Of a stretch of DNA of 37,322 nt, positions 23,640-32,896 are shown one piece after another. The notes beneath the pieces were generated by a model. That model made no database searches and was not told the DNA's origin. It saw nothing but the letters and a program-made list of their open reading frames with translations. Made by a program: the position numbers and the translations under genes. The stretch's first letter is position 1. Each line of letters starts with the position of its first letter. Source of the DNA: Clostridia bacterium (GTDB lineage Bacteria > Bacillota > Clostridia > Christensenellales > Borkfalkiaceae); contig JAFTVF010000005.1 in the NCBI GenBank assembly GCA_017465865.1, positions 1 through 37,322 of the forward strand. Direction: 5' to 3'.

Positions 23640-26600
23640 TTATTCTACCGTACCTGCGCCCAAACGGCTCTCTACTTCCGCAAGCTTGACGGATACGATC
23701 TTGGACACGCCTTTTTCCTGCATCGTTACGCCGAACAGGGTATCCGCTTGGTTCATCGTCGGTTTTCTGTGCGTGATAACGATAAACTGCGTATCCTCGG
23801 CAAACCGTTTCAAATAGGAAGCAAATCTGTCCACGTTCGCGTCGTCGAGCGCCGCTTCGATTTCGTCGAGAATACAGAACGGCATCGGACAGGATTTCAA
23901 AATCGCGAACAGGATCGCGATCGCCGTCAACGCTCGTTCACCGCCCGAAAGCAGGGAGATCTTCGTCAGCTTCTTGCCCGGAGGACAAGCGACGATCTCC
24001 ACGCCCGCGGCAAGCGGGTCTTCCACGCCCTCGTAATCGATCTGCAATTCCGCTCTGCCGCCGCCGAACAGCTCCTTAAACGTAACCTTGAAATTCTCGT
24101 TGATCTGTTCAAAGCCCGCGTCGAAGATACGCAGCATTTCCCCGCGGATCTCGTCGAGCGCCGCTTGCAAGTCGGCAAGCGCTTTTTGCAGGTCCTCGCG
24201 CTGGGTCAGCATTTCGTCGCAGTGCGCGCGTTCTTCCTCGTATTCCTCTACGGCGTTGGGGTTGACCGCGCCGAGCATGGTGATCTTGCGCTTTAACACC
24301 GTAATCGTGTTCGCGCCCTCTTCCACGTCGAAATTCTCCTTGCGGTAGGCAAGACAGCCCTCGTAATCCATTCCGTACGCCTCGTCCACGCGAAGGCGCA
24401 TGTTTTCGAGGTTGGTGTCGATCTTACTGATCTCGATCTCGCATTTATAACGCTTGTCCGAGCTTTTCGTCAGCGTTTCCTGCAAGCCCGTCTTTTCCTC
24501 TTCCAAAGCCAGCTGCGCGGCGTTGATCTCTTCCTTTTCCTTGGAGAGCTTCGCGATCTCGTCCACGATCGCTTGCACCGCCGCTTTTTCCTCGTCGGTA
24601 AGCTCCTTTTCCTGCGCCTCCGCTTCCAAGCCGTTGAGCCTCGTCTGCGTTTCCGTCAATTCGTATTCGGTGTCGAGGATACGCTTTACAAGCTCTTCCT
24701 TTTCCGCGCTCAAACGCTCGATATTCTCTTTCTGCTTTTTCAGTTCCGCAGTCAGCGAGGCGTATTCCACTTCCAAAGCCCGAAGTTGCGCGCTCTTTTC
24801 CGCGCGTTCTTCCTTAAAGCTGTCGCATTGACGACGCTGGGTTTCCATTTCCGCTTCCGCGCTCTTTCTCCGCGCGGCAAGCTGTTCTTCGCTCATCGAC
24901 GAATTCGCTTCTTCCGACTGCAATTCCTGCAATCTCGCCTCAAAATCGTTCTTCGCGTCCGCATAGGTTGCGATATCGTTTTCCGCTTCTTCGAGCTGCT
25001 GCAAAAGCGCGGTTTCGCGTTGCATCAGCCCCGCGATCTCGCTGTTTGCGCCCTGGTATCTTTCGCGGAGCGCGTCTACCGCCTCTTCCGCCGCCTTTCT
25101 CGCGCGTTCGCTCTCCGCGATCGCCGTTTTCAGCTTTTCGATATATTTCTGCTTGCGCGCGATATTCTCTTTACATTCCTGTATCTTACGCTCGTGCGAA
25201 AGCAGCGAAGCCGTGTCCTTTCTGCGGCTGCCGCCCGTCATCGCGCCGCTCGTCGAAACGGTGTCGCCGTCGAGGGTTACGATCTTGAACAGGTTGCCGT
25301 ATTTTTTCGCGATCGCCGTCGCGTTGGCGATATTGTCGCAAACGAGGGTGTTGCCCAAGAGGTTGGAAATGACGTTGTAATAATATTCGTCGTATTTGAC
25401 AAGCTCGGTCGCCAAGCCCATTGCCCCGCGTTCGTCTAACGCTCTTCTGATCTCGCGGGAGTCGGGACGGGGGCGCATGCTCGCTACGGGCAGGAAGGTA
25501 ACCACGCCGCCGTTGGTGCGTTTCAGATATTCGATAAGGTATCTCGCGTCGTCCGCCGTGGGCGTAACGACGTTTTGCATCGCGCCGCCAAACGCCGTTT
25601 CGATCGCCGCTTCATAGCGTTGGTCGGTGGAAACGATGTCCGCAAGCGCGCCTTTTAAGTGCTTGGAAAGCTCGGGGTTGGTCTTGGAAACGGACAGCAA
25701 ACGGCGTACCGATTCCTTATAGCCCTCGAAACGGTTCTTCAAGCTGATATACATTTCCAAGTTCTCGCGCAAGGACGCGATCTGACCGTTAGCGTTGAAC
25801 AGCTCCTGATTGAAATCGTTGACGGTGAGCTGCATCTCCCGCGCTTCTTCCTGTTTTTCCTCGAAATCGCGCATACCCGTCGAGGTAAGGTCTTTCAAGC
25901 TCTTGATATCCTTACGCACGGAAGCAAGCTCGTCTAAAAGCCGTTCCTTTCTTTCTTCCGCCTTTTTGAGCGCGGAAACAAGCTCGTTTAACCTGTCTTT
26001 CGTCGCTTCCATACGCGCGGCGAGCGTACCGAGGCTCTTTTTGAGCTCGGACAGATCGTCCGCGGAGGAGAGCTGGGAAAGTCGGTTTTCGTCCGAGAAT
26101 TTCTCGAAAACTTCTATCTTTTTATCGAGCGCGCGGACTGCCGCGGAAAGGACTTCCGTCTGCGTTTCTATTTCCGCAACGCGTTTTCCGCCGTCCGCGT
26201 TCTTTTTCTCCGTGATCGCGATCTCGTCCCCGATTTCGCCGATACGGATCTTGCCCTGTGCAAGCGCTTCCGTCGCCGCCTCGATCTGCGAGCGGTAGGT
26301 ATTGATACGCTCGCGTACGAGTTTTAACTCGCCGTCCTTTCTTTCGTTGCCGACGGAAAGCTCCACGCGGCGGTCGTTCAGCTCGGTGAGCTGCGCGTCC
26401 GCACGGTTGATCTTACCGCGGTTGTCGTCCAAGCGGCGGTTGATCAGCTCGATCTGCGTATTCAGGGAAATGATCTTTTCGGAAATGACCGCAATGTCCT
26501 TCTTGAATTTGCTCTTTTCCTGTTCGGCGTTCTCGTAGCGGTATATGTAGGTATTCGCTTCGGCGATCTTCAACGCGTCCGAATATTCCGCGTATTCCCG

Positions 26601-27239
26601 CGCCTTTTCCGCTTCCCCTTTCATACGGCTAAGATGCCGTTCGGATTCGTCGATACGCTGGCTGTAAATAAACAGGTTAGAGTTGGAATCCGCGATCTTG
26701 CGTTCAACGTCCTCTTTGCGGTCTTTGAAATTCATAAGCCCGAGCGCTTCTTCGAAAATAAGTCTTCTCTTTTCGGGCGGAGCGTTCATGATCTGCTCGA
26801 CCTTGCCTTGCCCGATGATCGAATACCCCTCTTTTCCAAGCCCGATGGTATGGAACAGCGCGACGAGATCCCTTTGACGGCTCGCCTGACCGTTGATAAG
26901 GTATTTACTCTCCCCTTTGCGGTCGAGTCGGCGGGTCATCGACACTTCCGAATCCGCGATATCGGGGAAAATATGATTTTCGTTGTCGAAAACGAGGGTT
27001 ACTTCGCAGAACGTCTGCGGATTTCGCTCCTGCGTGCCCCCGAAAATGACGTCCTGCATATTCGTTCCGCGGAGCGCCTTTGCCGATTTTTCACCGAGCA
27101 CCCAACGCACCGCGTCCGCAACGTTACTCTTACCGCAGCCGTTCGGACCGACGATACAGGTAACGCCCTCTTCAAAGCGAATTTTCGTTTTGTCGGCAAA
27201 CGACTTAAAGCCGACGAGTTGTATTTCTTTCAGATCCAA
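23640..27239 (-). CDS. smc: Chromosome segregation protein SMC
   Basis: Structural maintenance of chromosomes ATPase, 1199 residues, normal length. N-terminal Walker A GPNGCGKSNVADAVRWVLGE, first long coiled coil, hinge at about 520-670 (with GALADIVSTDQRYEAAIE), second coiled coil, and the C-terminal head with the signature LLSGGERALTAIAILFAI, Walker B CILDEIEAALDD and the D-loop. The start codon is TTG at 27239 (MDLKEIQLVGFKSFADKT), with AAAGGAG six bases upstream; no ATG is available. It follows rnc by 45 bases, a common pairing (rnc-smc-ftsY). Confidence 0.98.
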   Translation of the reverse strand: MDLKEIQLVGFKSFADKTKIRFEEGVTCIVGPNGCGKSNVADAVRWVLGEKSAKALRGTNMQDVIFGGTQERNPQTFCEVTLVFDNENHIFPDIADSEVSMTRRLDRKGESKYLINGQASRQRDLVALFHTIGLGKEGYSIIGQGKVEQIMNAPPEKRRLIFEEALGLMNFKDRKEDVERKIADSNSNLFIYSQRIDESERHLSRMKGEAEKAREYAEYSDALKIAEANTYIYRYENAEQEKSKFKKDIAVISEKIISLNTQIELINRRLDDNRGKINRADAQLTELNDRRVELSVGNERKDGELKLVRERINTYRSQIEAATEALAQGKIRIGEIGDEIAITEKKNADGGKRVAEIETQTEVLSAAVRALDKKIEVFEKFSDENRLSQLSSADDLSELKKSLGTLAARMEATKDRLNELVSALKKAEERKERLLDELASVRKDIKSLKDLTSTGMRDFEEKQEEAREMQLTVNDFNQELFNANGQIASLRENLEMYISLKNRFEGYKESVRRLLSVSKTNPELSKHLKGALADIVSTDQRYEAAIETAFGGAMQNVVTPTADDARYLIEYLKRTNGGVVTFLPVASMRPRPDSREIRRALDERGAMGLATELVKYDEYYYNVISNLLGNTLVCDNIANATAIAKKYGNLFKIVTLDGDTVSTSGAMTGGSRRKDTASLLSHERKIQECKENIARKQKYIEKLKTAIAESERARKAAEEAVDALRERYQGANSEIAGLMQRETALLQQLEEAENDIATYADAKNDFEARLQELQSEEANSSMSEEQLAARRKSAEAEMETQRRQCDSFKEERAEKSAQLRALEVEYASLTAELKKQKENIERLSAEKEELVKRILDTEYELTETQTRLNGLEAEAQEKELTDEEKAAVQAIVDEIAKLSKEKEEINAAQLALEEEKTGLQETLTKSSDKRYKCEIEISKIDTNLENMRLRVDEAYGMDYEGCLAYRKENFDVEEGANTITVLKRKITMLGAVNPNAVEEYEEERAHCDEMLTQREDLQKALADLQAALDEIRGEMLRIFDAGFEQINENFKVTFKELFGGGRAELQIDYEGVEDPLAAGVEIVACPPGKKLTKISLLSGGERALTAIAILFAILKSCPMPFCILDEIEAALDDANVDRFASYLKRFAEDTQFIVITHRKPTMNQADTLFGVTMQEKGVSKIVSVKLAEVESRLGAGTVE

Positions 27240-27284
27240 AATGTACTCCTTTTCGCTATAACGTAGCTCCGATTTTTTACTTGA

Positions 27285-27944
27285 TTAGTTCTTATGCGAC
27301 AGCTCCCAAAGCAGCCGCGCCGCCGCCGTTTGTTCGGCTTCCTTTTTGCTCCTGCCCTCGCCCCTTGCCTCCGCGCCGAGCGCGGAAACCGTGCAATGAA
27401 ATAAGGGCGCGTTGTCCTTGCCCGTCTTTTCCGAACGGTACTTTGGTGGGGTTTCCCCCATGCCCTGCAAAAATTCCTGCAAAGCGCCCTTGGGGTTGTC
27501 CAGCTCTTTTTTTAAAGTCAAATTCCCGTGTGCGAGAATAAATTTCTGCGCCTTAGCGTACCCGCCGTCGAGATAGATCGCGCCGACGATCGTTTCGAAC
27601 AGGCTGGAAGTCGTCTTTTGCCCGATATTTGCCTTACTCCCCGAAACGAGCAGGTATTTCCGTACGTCCAACGCGTCCACCGCCGAATCAAGCGCGCTTT
27701 GACAAACGAGCTTTTGCCGCTCGCGCGTGAGCACGCCCTCGCTCGCCTGCGTGTCGCGCGCGTATTGCCACTCGGTAACTACGAGCTGCAACACCGCGTC
27801 GCCGAGGTATTCCATACGCTCGTTGTCCTTGCCCCCGTGCGCGTTGGCGTAAGTGGAATGGGTGAACGCTTCTTTGAGCAGAGATTTATCTCGGAAAATA
27901 TATCCGATCTTTTTTTCTATATCCGTATAGGGAAAGCCGTTCAT
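27285..27944 (-). CDS. rnc: Ribonuclease III
   Basis: Double-strand-specific RNase for rRNA and mRNA processing. The 219-residue product has the signature NERMEYLGDAVLQL, the second catalytic acidic site in LFETIVGAIYLDGG, and a C-terminal dsRBD (about 150-219) with GEGRSKKEAEQTAAARLL. The ATG overlaps the plsX stop as ATGA. The acpP gene often found between plsX and rnc is absent. Confidence 0.97.
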   Translation of the reverse strand: MNGFPYTDIEKKIGYIFRDKSLLKEAFTHSTYANAHGGKDNERMEYLGDAVLQLVVTEWQYARDTQASEGVLTRERQKLVCQSALDSAVDALDVRKYLLVSGSKANIGQKTTSSLFETIVGAIYLDGGYAKAQKFILAHGNLTLKKELDNPKGALQEFLQGMGETPPKYRSEKTGKDNAPLFHCTVSALGAEARGEGRSKKEAEQTAAARLLWELSHKN

Positions 27945-28984
27945 TCCGCTTTTTCCGTGGTTTCGGGCGCGACGGGGTTCAAATCCACGCTGTCGATCAT
28001 ACCCTTGATCTTGCCGACGAGTTCCCCCCGAACGGCGTTTGCCGCCTGCTCGATACAGACGGAGAACGCGTACGCCTTAGAGTTTCCGTGCCCTTTCACT
28101 ACGGGCTTATTCAAACCCAAAAACATAGCCCCGCCGCAGGTTTCGTAATCGAGGCTGGTGCGGATACCGCCGATGATGTCCTTGCACAATAACGCGCGGA
28201 GCTTCGACCAAAGATTGCGCTTGAATTGCTTTTTCAGGGTCGTGCTCACCAGCTTACCGCAGCCCTCTACCGCTTTCATCGCGATATTGCCCGTAAACCC
28301 GTCGGACACCATAACGTCGATATCGCCGAACATCAGATCCCGTCCCTCGACGTTGCCTACGTAGTTGATGCAATCCATATTTTTAAGCAAGCCGTTTGCT
28401 TCCTGTTGCAATATGAGCCCCTTGTGTTCTTCCGTTCCGTTGTTGAGCAAGCCGACCTTGGGGTCTTTGATCCCGTATACCGACTGCGCGTACGCCGTCG
28501 CCATGATCGCGAAATGCGCGAGGTTGATGGGCTTACATTCGAGGTTCGCGCCGCAGTCGCAAAGGAACGTGCCCGTGCCTTTGTGGTTGGGAATGATCGG
28601 ACAGAGCGCAGGTCTTGACACCCCTTTGAGCCGTCCGAGAATAAGTACGCCTGCGGTGAGCACCGCGCCCGTCGAGCCCGAGGACACAAGCCCGTCCGCT
28701 TTGCCCTCTTTGAGCAAACGGAACGCCACGACGGTAGACGAGTCTTTTTTCGTCTTTACCGCTTTCGTCGGGATCTCCTCCATACCGATCACTTCGGTCG
28801 TGTGGACGATCTCCAAGCGTTTTTCGTCGTATTTGCAAGCGGAAAGCTCCGCCTTGATCTGCGTTTCGTCGCCGCAGAGAATAAGATACAAATCCTTGTC
28901 TTTATTCAATGCTTCCACGCAACCGAGCACCTGCTGTTTGGGTGCGAAATCTCCGCCCATGGCGTCGATGATGATTTTCGTCAT
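27941..28984 (-). CDS. plsX: Phosphate acyltransferase PlsX
   Basis: Converts acyl-ACP to acyl-phosphate for phosphatidic acid synthesis at the membrane. The 347-residue product starts IIIDAMGGDFAPKQQVLG and contains VVAFRLLKEGKADGLVSSGSTGA and VMVSDGFTGNIAMKAVEG, typical of the family. I chose the ATG at 28984, preceded by AAAGGAG; the frame to 29119 runs into hairpin array F and is not credible. Coupled to rnc by ATGA overlap. Confidence 0.96.
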   Translation of the reverse strand: MTKIIIDAMGGDFAPKQQVLGCVEALNKDKDLYLILCGDETQIKAELSACKYDEKRLEIVHTTEVIGMEEIPTKAVKTKKDSSTVVAFRLLKEGKADGLVSSGSTGAVLTAGVLILGRLKGVSRPALCPIIPNHKGTGTFLCDCGANLECKPINLAHFAIMATAYAQSVYGIKDPKVGLLNNGTEEHKGLILQQEANGLLKNMDCINYVGNVEGRDLMFGDIDVMVSDGFTGNIAMKAVEGCGKLVSTTLKKQFKRNLWSKLRALLCKDIIGGIRTSLDYETCGGAMFLGLNKPVVKGHGNSKAYAFSVCIEQAANAVRGELVGKIKGMIDSVDLNPVAPETTEKAE

Positions 28985-29008
28985 GTCGATTTTTCTCCTT
29001 TTATTCAA

Positions 29009-29277
29009 GTGAATTGAATTGCTATGCCTAGCGACGCGATATTCCCTATCAGGCGCGATATTTGCCTTGTGGCAAGCGATATGCCCTATCGAGCGCGATA
29101 TGTTTTGTCTTGCAACCAAGCCAAAACGTAGCGGTGAAATTTATACAAGTATACTTGTAAATAACAGCCACAACGCTTAGCAAAGCTAAGCATATCGCAC
29201 GAGCGTTAGCGAGTATATCGCATTTTAATATATCGCACGTTAGTATCTCGCGTTTGCCGTAGGCAAACACATTTCAC
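29009..29277. repeat. Hairpin array F (GCGATAT-separator variant)
   Basis: Variant array in which most separators are GCGATAT on the left and ATATCGC on the right in place of GTGAATTG and CAATTCAC. One GTGAATTG remains at the left end (29009-29016) and an ATTTCACC at the right end. Cassettes include TTGCC-ttgt-GGCAA, CCTAT-type units, CTTAGC-aaa-GCTAAG, GCG-tta-GCG and GTTTGCC-gta-GGCAAAC. The core has the same 16-bp palindrome. It fills the gap between asnS and plsX. Confidence 0.8.
29144..29159 (-). repeat. 16-bp core palindrome, copy 3
   Basis: TACAAGTATACTTGTA in array F. On the minus strand it is followed by TAAAT, giving TATAAA as in copy 1, although the surrounding cassettes belong to a different separator family. 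Confidence 0.9.
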
Positions 29278-29279
29278 CC

Positions 29280-30671
29280 TTAATACTTGAGGTCGCCGAA
29301 CGTACGGGGGTACGGAAGTACGTCGCGGATATTCGCGATACCCGTCAGGTACATGACCATTCTTTCAAATCCAAGCCCGAACCCGCTGTGCGTCGTGCCG
29401 CCGTATCTGCGCAGATCGAGATACCACGAATAGTCCTCGGGGTTCATTCCCAGCTCCTTGATACGGTTTACGAGCTTCTCGTAATCGTCCTCTCTTTGCG
29501 AACCGCCGATCAGCTCCCCGATCCCGGGCACGAGCAGGTCTGCCGCCGCCACCGTCTTTCCGTCGGGGTTTTGTTTCATATAAAACGCCTTGATCTCTTT
29601 CGGGTAATCGGTGAGGAATACGGGTTTCTTGTATACCTGTTCGGTAAGGAAACGCTCGTGTTCGCTTTGCAGGTCCTTGCCCCAGAAGATATTTTTATCG
29701 TCGAATTTATCCGCGTTCTGTTTCAAAATTTCAATCGCTTCGGTATAGCTCAACCGCACGAACGCGTTCTCGGACACGTTTTTCAGGCGTTCGAGAAGTC
29801 CTTTGTCCACGAACTGGTTGAGGAAATTCAATTCGTCCGCGCAAGTTTCGGATACGTAATCGATGATATATTTCACCATCGCTTCCGCGATATCCATATC
29901 CCCCGCAAGATCGCAGAACGCCATTTCGGGTTCGATCATCCAGAACTCCGCCGCGTGTCTTGCGGTATTCGAGTGCTCCGCGCGGAATGTCGGTCCGAAC
30001 GTATACACGTTGCCGAACGCCATCGCGTACGTTTCCGCATTCAACTGTCCCGACACGGTAAGCGCCGCGCGTTTGCCGAAGAAATCCTCTTTATAATCCA
30101 CTTTTTTGCCTTTCGCCACCTCGTCGAGATCGAGGGTGGTTACCTGGAACATTGCGCCCGCGCCCTCGCAGTCGCTGCCCGTGATGATGGGCGTGTGTAC
30201 GTACACGAAACCGCGGTCGTTGAAGAATTTATGGATCGCGATCGCCGCTTCGCTGCGGATACGGAACGCCGCGCCGAACAGGTTGGTTCTGGGGCGCAGG
30301 TATGCGATCTCGCGCAAAAATTCCACCGAGTGGCGTTTTTTCTGTAAGGGGTATTCGGGCGCGGATTTGCCCTCTACCGTTATTTTTTCCGCTTTGATCT
30401 CGTAGGGTTGTTTGTTTTCGGGCGTTACGACCACTTTGCCCGTAACGACGAGCGCACAGCCTACGTTTTCTTTCGCGATCTCGTCGTAGTTTTCCAAATT
30501 TTCACGCTCGAAAACGATCTGCGTATTCTTAAAACAGCTACCGTCGTTAAGCTCGATAAACCCGAACGCTTTCGAATCGCGTATCGTTCTCGCCCAGCCC
30601 GCTACGGTAACCGTCTTTCCGTCGTATGCTAAATAGTTTTCGCCCAGAGTTTTGAGGGGTGTTCTTTCCAT
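29280..30671 (-). CDS. asnS: Asparaginyl-tRNA synthetase
   Basis: Class IIb aminoacyl-tRNA synthetase charging tRNA-Asn. The 463-residue product has an N-terminal OB-fold anticodon-binding domain ([20 protein letters not shown]), motif 2 [20 protein letters not shown] and MIEPEMAF, and motif 3 [15 protein letters not shown]. The AEF and GLGFER residues fit AsnRS. I use the ATG at 30671; a TTG seven codons upstream is possible. It is preceded by a promoter that overlaps the vanW stop. No T-box leader is visible. Confidence 0.96.
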   Translation of the reverse strand: MERTPLKTLGENYLAYDGKTVTVAGWARTIRDSKAFGFIELNDGSCFKNTQIVFERENLENYDEIAKENVGCALVVTGKVVVTPENKQPYEIKAEKITVEGKSAPEYPLQKKRHSVEFLREIAYLRPRTNLFGAAFRIRSEAAIAIHKFFNDRGFVYVHTPIITGSDCEGAGAMFQVTTLDLDEVAKGKKVDYKEDFFGKRAALTVSGQLNAETYAMAFGNVYTFGPTFRAEHSNTARHAAEFWMIEPEMAFCDLAGDMDIAEAMVKYIIDYVSETCADELNFLNQFVDKGLLERLKNVSENAFVRLSYTEAIEILKQNADKFDDKNIFWGKDLQSEHERFLTEQVYKKPVFLTDYPKEIKAFYMKQNPDGKTVAAADLLVPGIGELIGGSQREDDYEKLVNRIKELGMNPEDYSWYLDLRRYGGTTHSGFGLGFERMVMYLTGIANIRDVLPYPRTFGDLKY

Positions 30672-30745
30672 TCTAAACCTGCCTTCGTGCAAGGAAAAAG
30701 CCGATTTTTGTCTTGCGACGCTTTTCCCGATTTTTATACGGTTTT

Positions 30746-30774
30746 ATTATAACATTTTTTCACCGAAAACACAA
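30746..30774 (-). promoter_or_regulatory. Candidate promoter of asnS
   Basis: Minus-strand TTGTGT (30769-30774), 17 bases, TATAAT (30746-30751). The -10 overlaps the stop codon of the VanW-family gene. The leader to the asnS start is about 70 bases and contains the partial repeat AAAAATCGG/AAAATCGGC. Confidence 0.55.
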
Positions 30775-31595
30775 TCGTTTGAGCCTATTTTATTTGTCGT
30801 ATCGGTGATTTTTTTGACGATTATTCCCTGAACGGGACGGTATTCGTCCGTGCGAAGCCGTTTGCGCGAAAGCAAGCGATCCCCGCGATAGCGTTCCAGA
30901 TACATTTCGCTTTTCGCCCCGCTCTTTTCCTCGCGCAAGATTTCTTCCTTATCCCCCTCTTTTATAATCGGCTCGGGCGGGGGGATTTCCGAAAGCAGGC
31001 TAGACACGATCTCGTAGCGATACCCCTCGTCCTTGCCGTAAAAACAGACCCGTATCCCGCCCTCGAACACTTTCGCGGACAAGCGCACGGCGTGCGCGTG
31101 CGGATTGATAAAGCAAAGATCGCTGCCCGTCGAGACCATCGCGTCGCGCGAGGGCTGTACGTACGCCACGCGCAGGGTATGCGGGTGAAACTCCGTAACC
31201 GTCAAGCCCGCTTTCAGCGCGGCGTTGTAAAGGGTCGTGCTCACCTGACAAACCCCGCCGCCCACGCCGAGCACGTACTCGCCCTTGACGATAATTTTCG
31301 CCTGTTGAAACCCCGCCTCTTCCGTGCGCCTGCCGACGGTGGAATTGAACGAAAATTCGCCGTACGGCTGAATGGTAACGCCGTCGATAAGCGAAGCGGC
31401 GATCGCGATGTTCGCACACCTGCCTACGTCTTTTTGGCTGTAATAGGTGGTATACGACGAAATTTTATCCCAGCCGTACGGGTTTTCGGCACTGACGGCG
31501 TTTACAGGCTTCGCCGTAGGTTTCAGCGCAAAAAAAGGACAAAAGAAAAACGCCCCTGCAAAGAGGAGCGTTGCTGTTTTTACGTGCGGTTTCAT
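30747..31595 (-). CDS. VanW-family secreted protein
   Basis: Secreted or membrane-anchored protein of 282 residues. N-terminal signal-like segment (Lys at 2 and 6, hydrophobic 8-24). The VanW domain covers about 50-200, with SYTTYYSQKDVGRCANI, YGEFSFNSTVGRRTEEAGF and the hallmark LGVGGGVCQVSTTLYNAALKAGL. A G5-like beta segment follows (about 215-265). Many clostridial proteins of this type are linked to cell-wall metabolism, but the function is not known, and the name does not imply vancomycin resistance. It follows recF by 81 bases on the same strand; GAGG precedes the ATG at 31595. Confidence 0.88.
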   Translation of the reverse strand: MKPHVKTATLLFAGAFFFCPFFALKPTAKPVNAVSAENPYGWDKISSYTTYYSQKDVGRCANIAIAASLIDGVTIQPYGEFSFNSTVGRRTEEAGFQQAKIIVKGEYVLGVGGGVCQVSTTLYNAALKAGLTVTEFHPHTLRVAYVQPSRDAMVSTGSDLCFINPHAHAVRLSAKVFEGGIRVCFYGKDEGYRYEIVSSLLSEIPPPEPIIKEGDKEEILREEKSGAKSEMYLERYRGDRLLSRKRLRTDEYRPVQGIIVKKITDTTNKIGSNDCVFGEKML

Positions 31596-31676
31596 TCGTT
31601 GGTTTCCTCTCTGTTATGTACGAATATCCCTCACTTTCAGTATGTGCCGTGCGCCGTTCTTCTATTCCGTTTGCGA

Positions 31677-32762
31677 TCACGCCTTGATCCGACCGTTTTC
31701 GATACGGATCTTGTTACATTCCGCGCCGTACAGCACCCGTTCGGCGTGCGTACAGGTAAGCACCGTCTGAATACCCGAAACGCATTTGAGCAGTTTTTTC
31801 CTGCGCGGCAGATCCAGCTCGCTCATGACGTCGTCGAGCACGAGGATAGGGCTTTCCCCCGAAAGGCTCTTGAAAATTTCCACCTCGGCGAGCTTTAACG
31901 CAAGCGCCGCCGTGCGGGTCTGTCCCTGCGAAGCGTAGGCTTTTGCATCCGTACCGCCGATCAGCACGTCCAGATCGTCGCGGTGCGGTCCGACCGTCGT
32001 AAAGCCCAGCCGCAGATCCTTTTCGTAGTTATTCTCCAAACGCCGCATCAGCGTTTTGGCGATCTCCGTTTCGTCGCCCTCGTATTTTCTGTCGGGGCGC
32101 ACGATAAGCTCCTCTGCACCGTCCGTTAAAAAGGCGTGGTAGTCCTTGGCGTGCGGCGCGAGCTTTTCCAAGAACTCCGCGCGTTTTTTGATGATGACGG
32201 CGGCGTATTTGCAAAGCTGTTCGTCCCATACGGGCAGGGTATCCAAGACCATGGATACGTCGTGATTTTTTAAGAGGGTATTGCGCTGGTCGAGGATCTT
32301 GTTATAACGGAGCAGCGCGGTATAATAGGCGGGCGAGGTCTGGGAAATGGAGATATTCATAAACCGTCTGCGCTCGTCGGGTCCGTCTTGGATCAGGCGC
32401 AGCTCCCCTGGGGAAAAGAACACGCTGTTGATATGCCCCATCAGGTCGGCGTTTTTGGCGATTTTACTGCCGTTTACGCGGATCTCGCGTTTGTTTTCGT
32501 AGATATCCGCTTCGATAGTTACTCTGCCGTAACGGTTTTCCGCCTCGGCGGTGATCCGCGCGCTTTCCGCGCCGATACGGATCAGCTGTTTGTCGTGGCG
32601 GATACGCAGCGACGCGCCCGTGCAGAGGTAAAACACCGCCTCCGCACAGTTGGTTTTGCCCTGCGCGTTCTTACCGAAAAGGACGTTCAGACCCTCGGAA
32701 AAGTCAAAACGCTCGTTCTCGTAATTTCTGAAATTTTGAAGGAATAATTTTTTTATTTGCAT
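31677..32762 (-). CDS. recF: DNA replication/repair protein RecF
   Basis: SMC-like ATPase that helps load RecA at gaps. The 361-residue product has LFLQNFRNYENERFDFSEG, Walker A GKNAQGKTNCAEA, TVGPHRDDLDV, the signature-like YASQGQTRTAALALKLAE and Walker B PILVLDDVMSELD. I use the ATG at 32762 with GAGG close upstream; the longer frame starts with TTG. It is divergent from dnaA, not downstream of dnaN as in the usual dnaA-dnaN-recF-gyrB order. Confidence 0.96.
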   Translation of the reverse strand: MQIKKLFLQNFRNYENERFDFSEGLNVLFGKNAQGKTNCAEAVFYLCTGASLRIRHDKQLIRIGAESARITAEAENRYGRVTIEADIYENKREIRVNGSKIAKNADLMGHINSVFFSPGELRLIQDGPDERRRFMNISISQTSPAYYTALLRYNKILDQRNTLLKNHDVSMVLDTLPVWDEQLCKYAAVIIKKRAEFLEKLAPHAKDYHAFLTDGAEELIVRPDRKYEGDETEIAKTLMRRLENNYEKDLRLGFTTVGPHRDDLDVLIGGTDAKAYASQGQTRTAALALKLAEVEIFKSLSGESPILVLDDVMSELDLPRRKKLLKCVSGIQTVLTCTHAERVLYGAECNKIRIENGRIKA

Positions 32763-32789
32763 AATCCTCAAAAAACCCGCCAAAATTGC

Positions 32790-32818
32790 TTTCTTTTCAT
32801 CGAATTTTGTATTATAAT
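32790..32818 (+). promoter_or_regulatory. Candidate promoter of dnaA
   Basis: TATAAT at 32813-32818 with a poor -35 (TTTCTT, 32790-32795) at 17 bases. The 134-base recF-dnaA gap is AT-rich but has no TTATCCACA-type DnaA box. Confidence 0.45.
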
Positions 32819-32896
32819 TATATCAAATAATTTTCGAAAAGACAAGTTTACGAACGGATAAGTAACGAAGAATTTACGACGGGGGTAAAAAAAATA

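Noticed and set aside
28985-29119. N-terminal extension of PlsX
   Set aside because: The extra 45 codons are translated repeat array; the ATG at 28984 has a good ribosome site and starts the conserved sequence. The same reasoning removed array-encoded extensions of dnaJ and yhbY.
30672-30746. T-box leader before asnS
   Set aside because: The leader is only about 70 bases and lacks the TGGNACCGCG-type T-box sequence and a terminator.
31465-31680. Small minus-strand frame between recF and vanW (71 codons)
   Set aside because: It lies mostly inside the vanW coding region in another frame and has no recognisable domain or ribosome site.
32763-32896. oriC in the recF-dnaA gap
   Set aside because: The region is AT-rich, but no DnaA box close to TTATCCACA was found. 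TATCCACC at 37188-37195 is part of a hairpin cassette.
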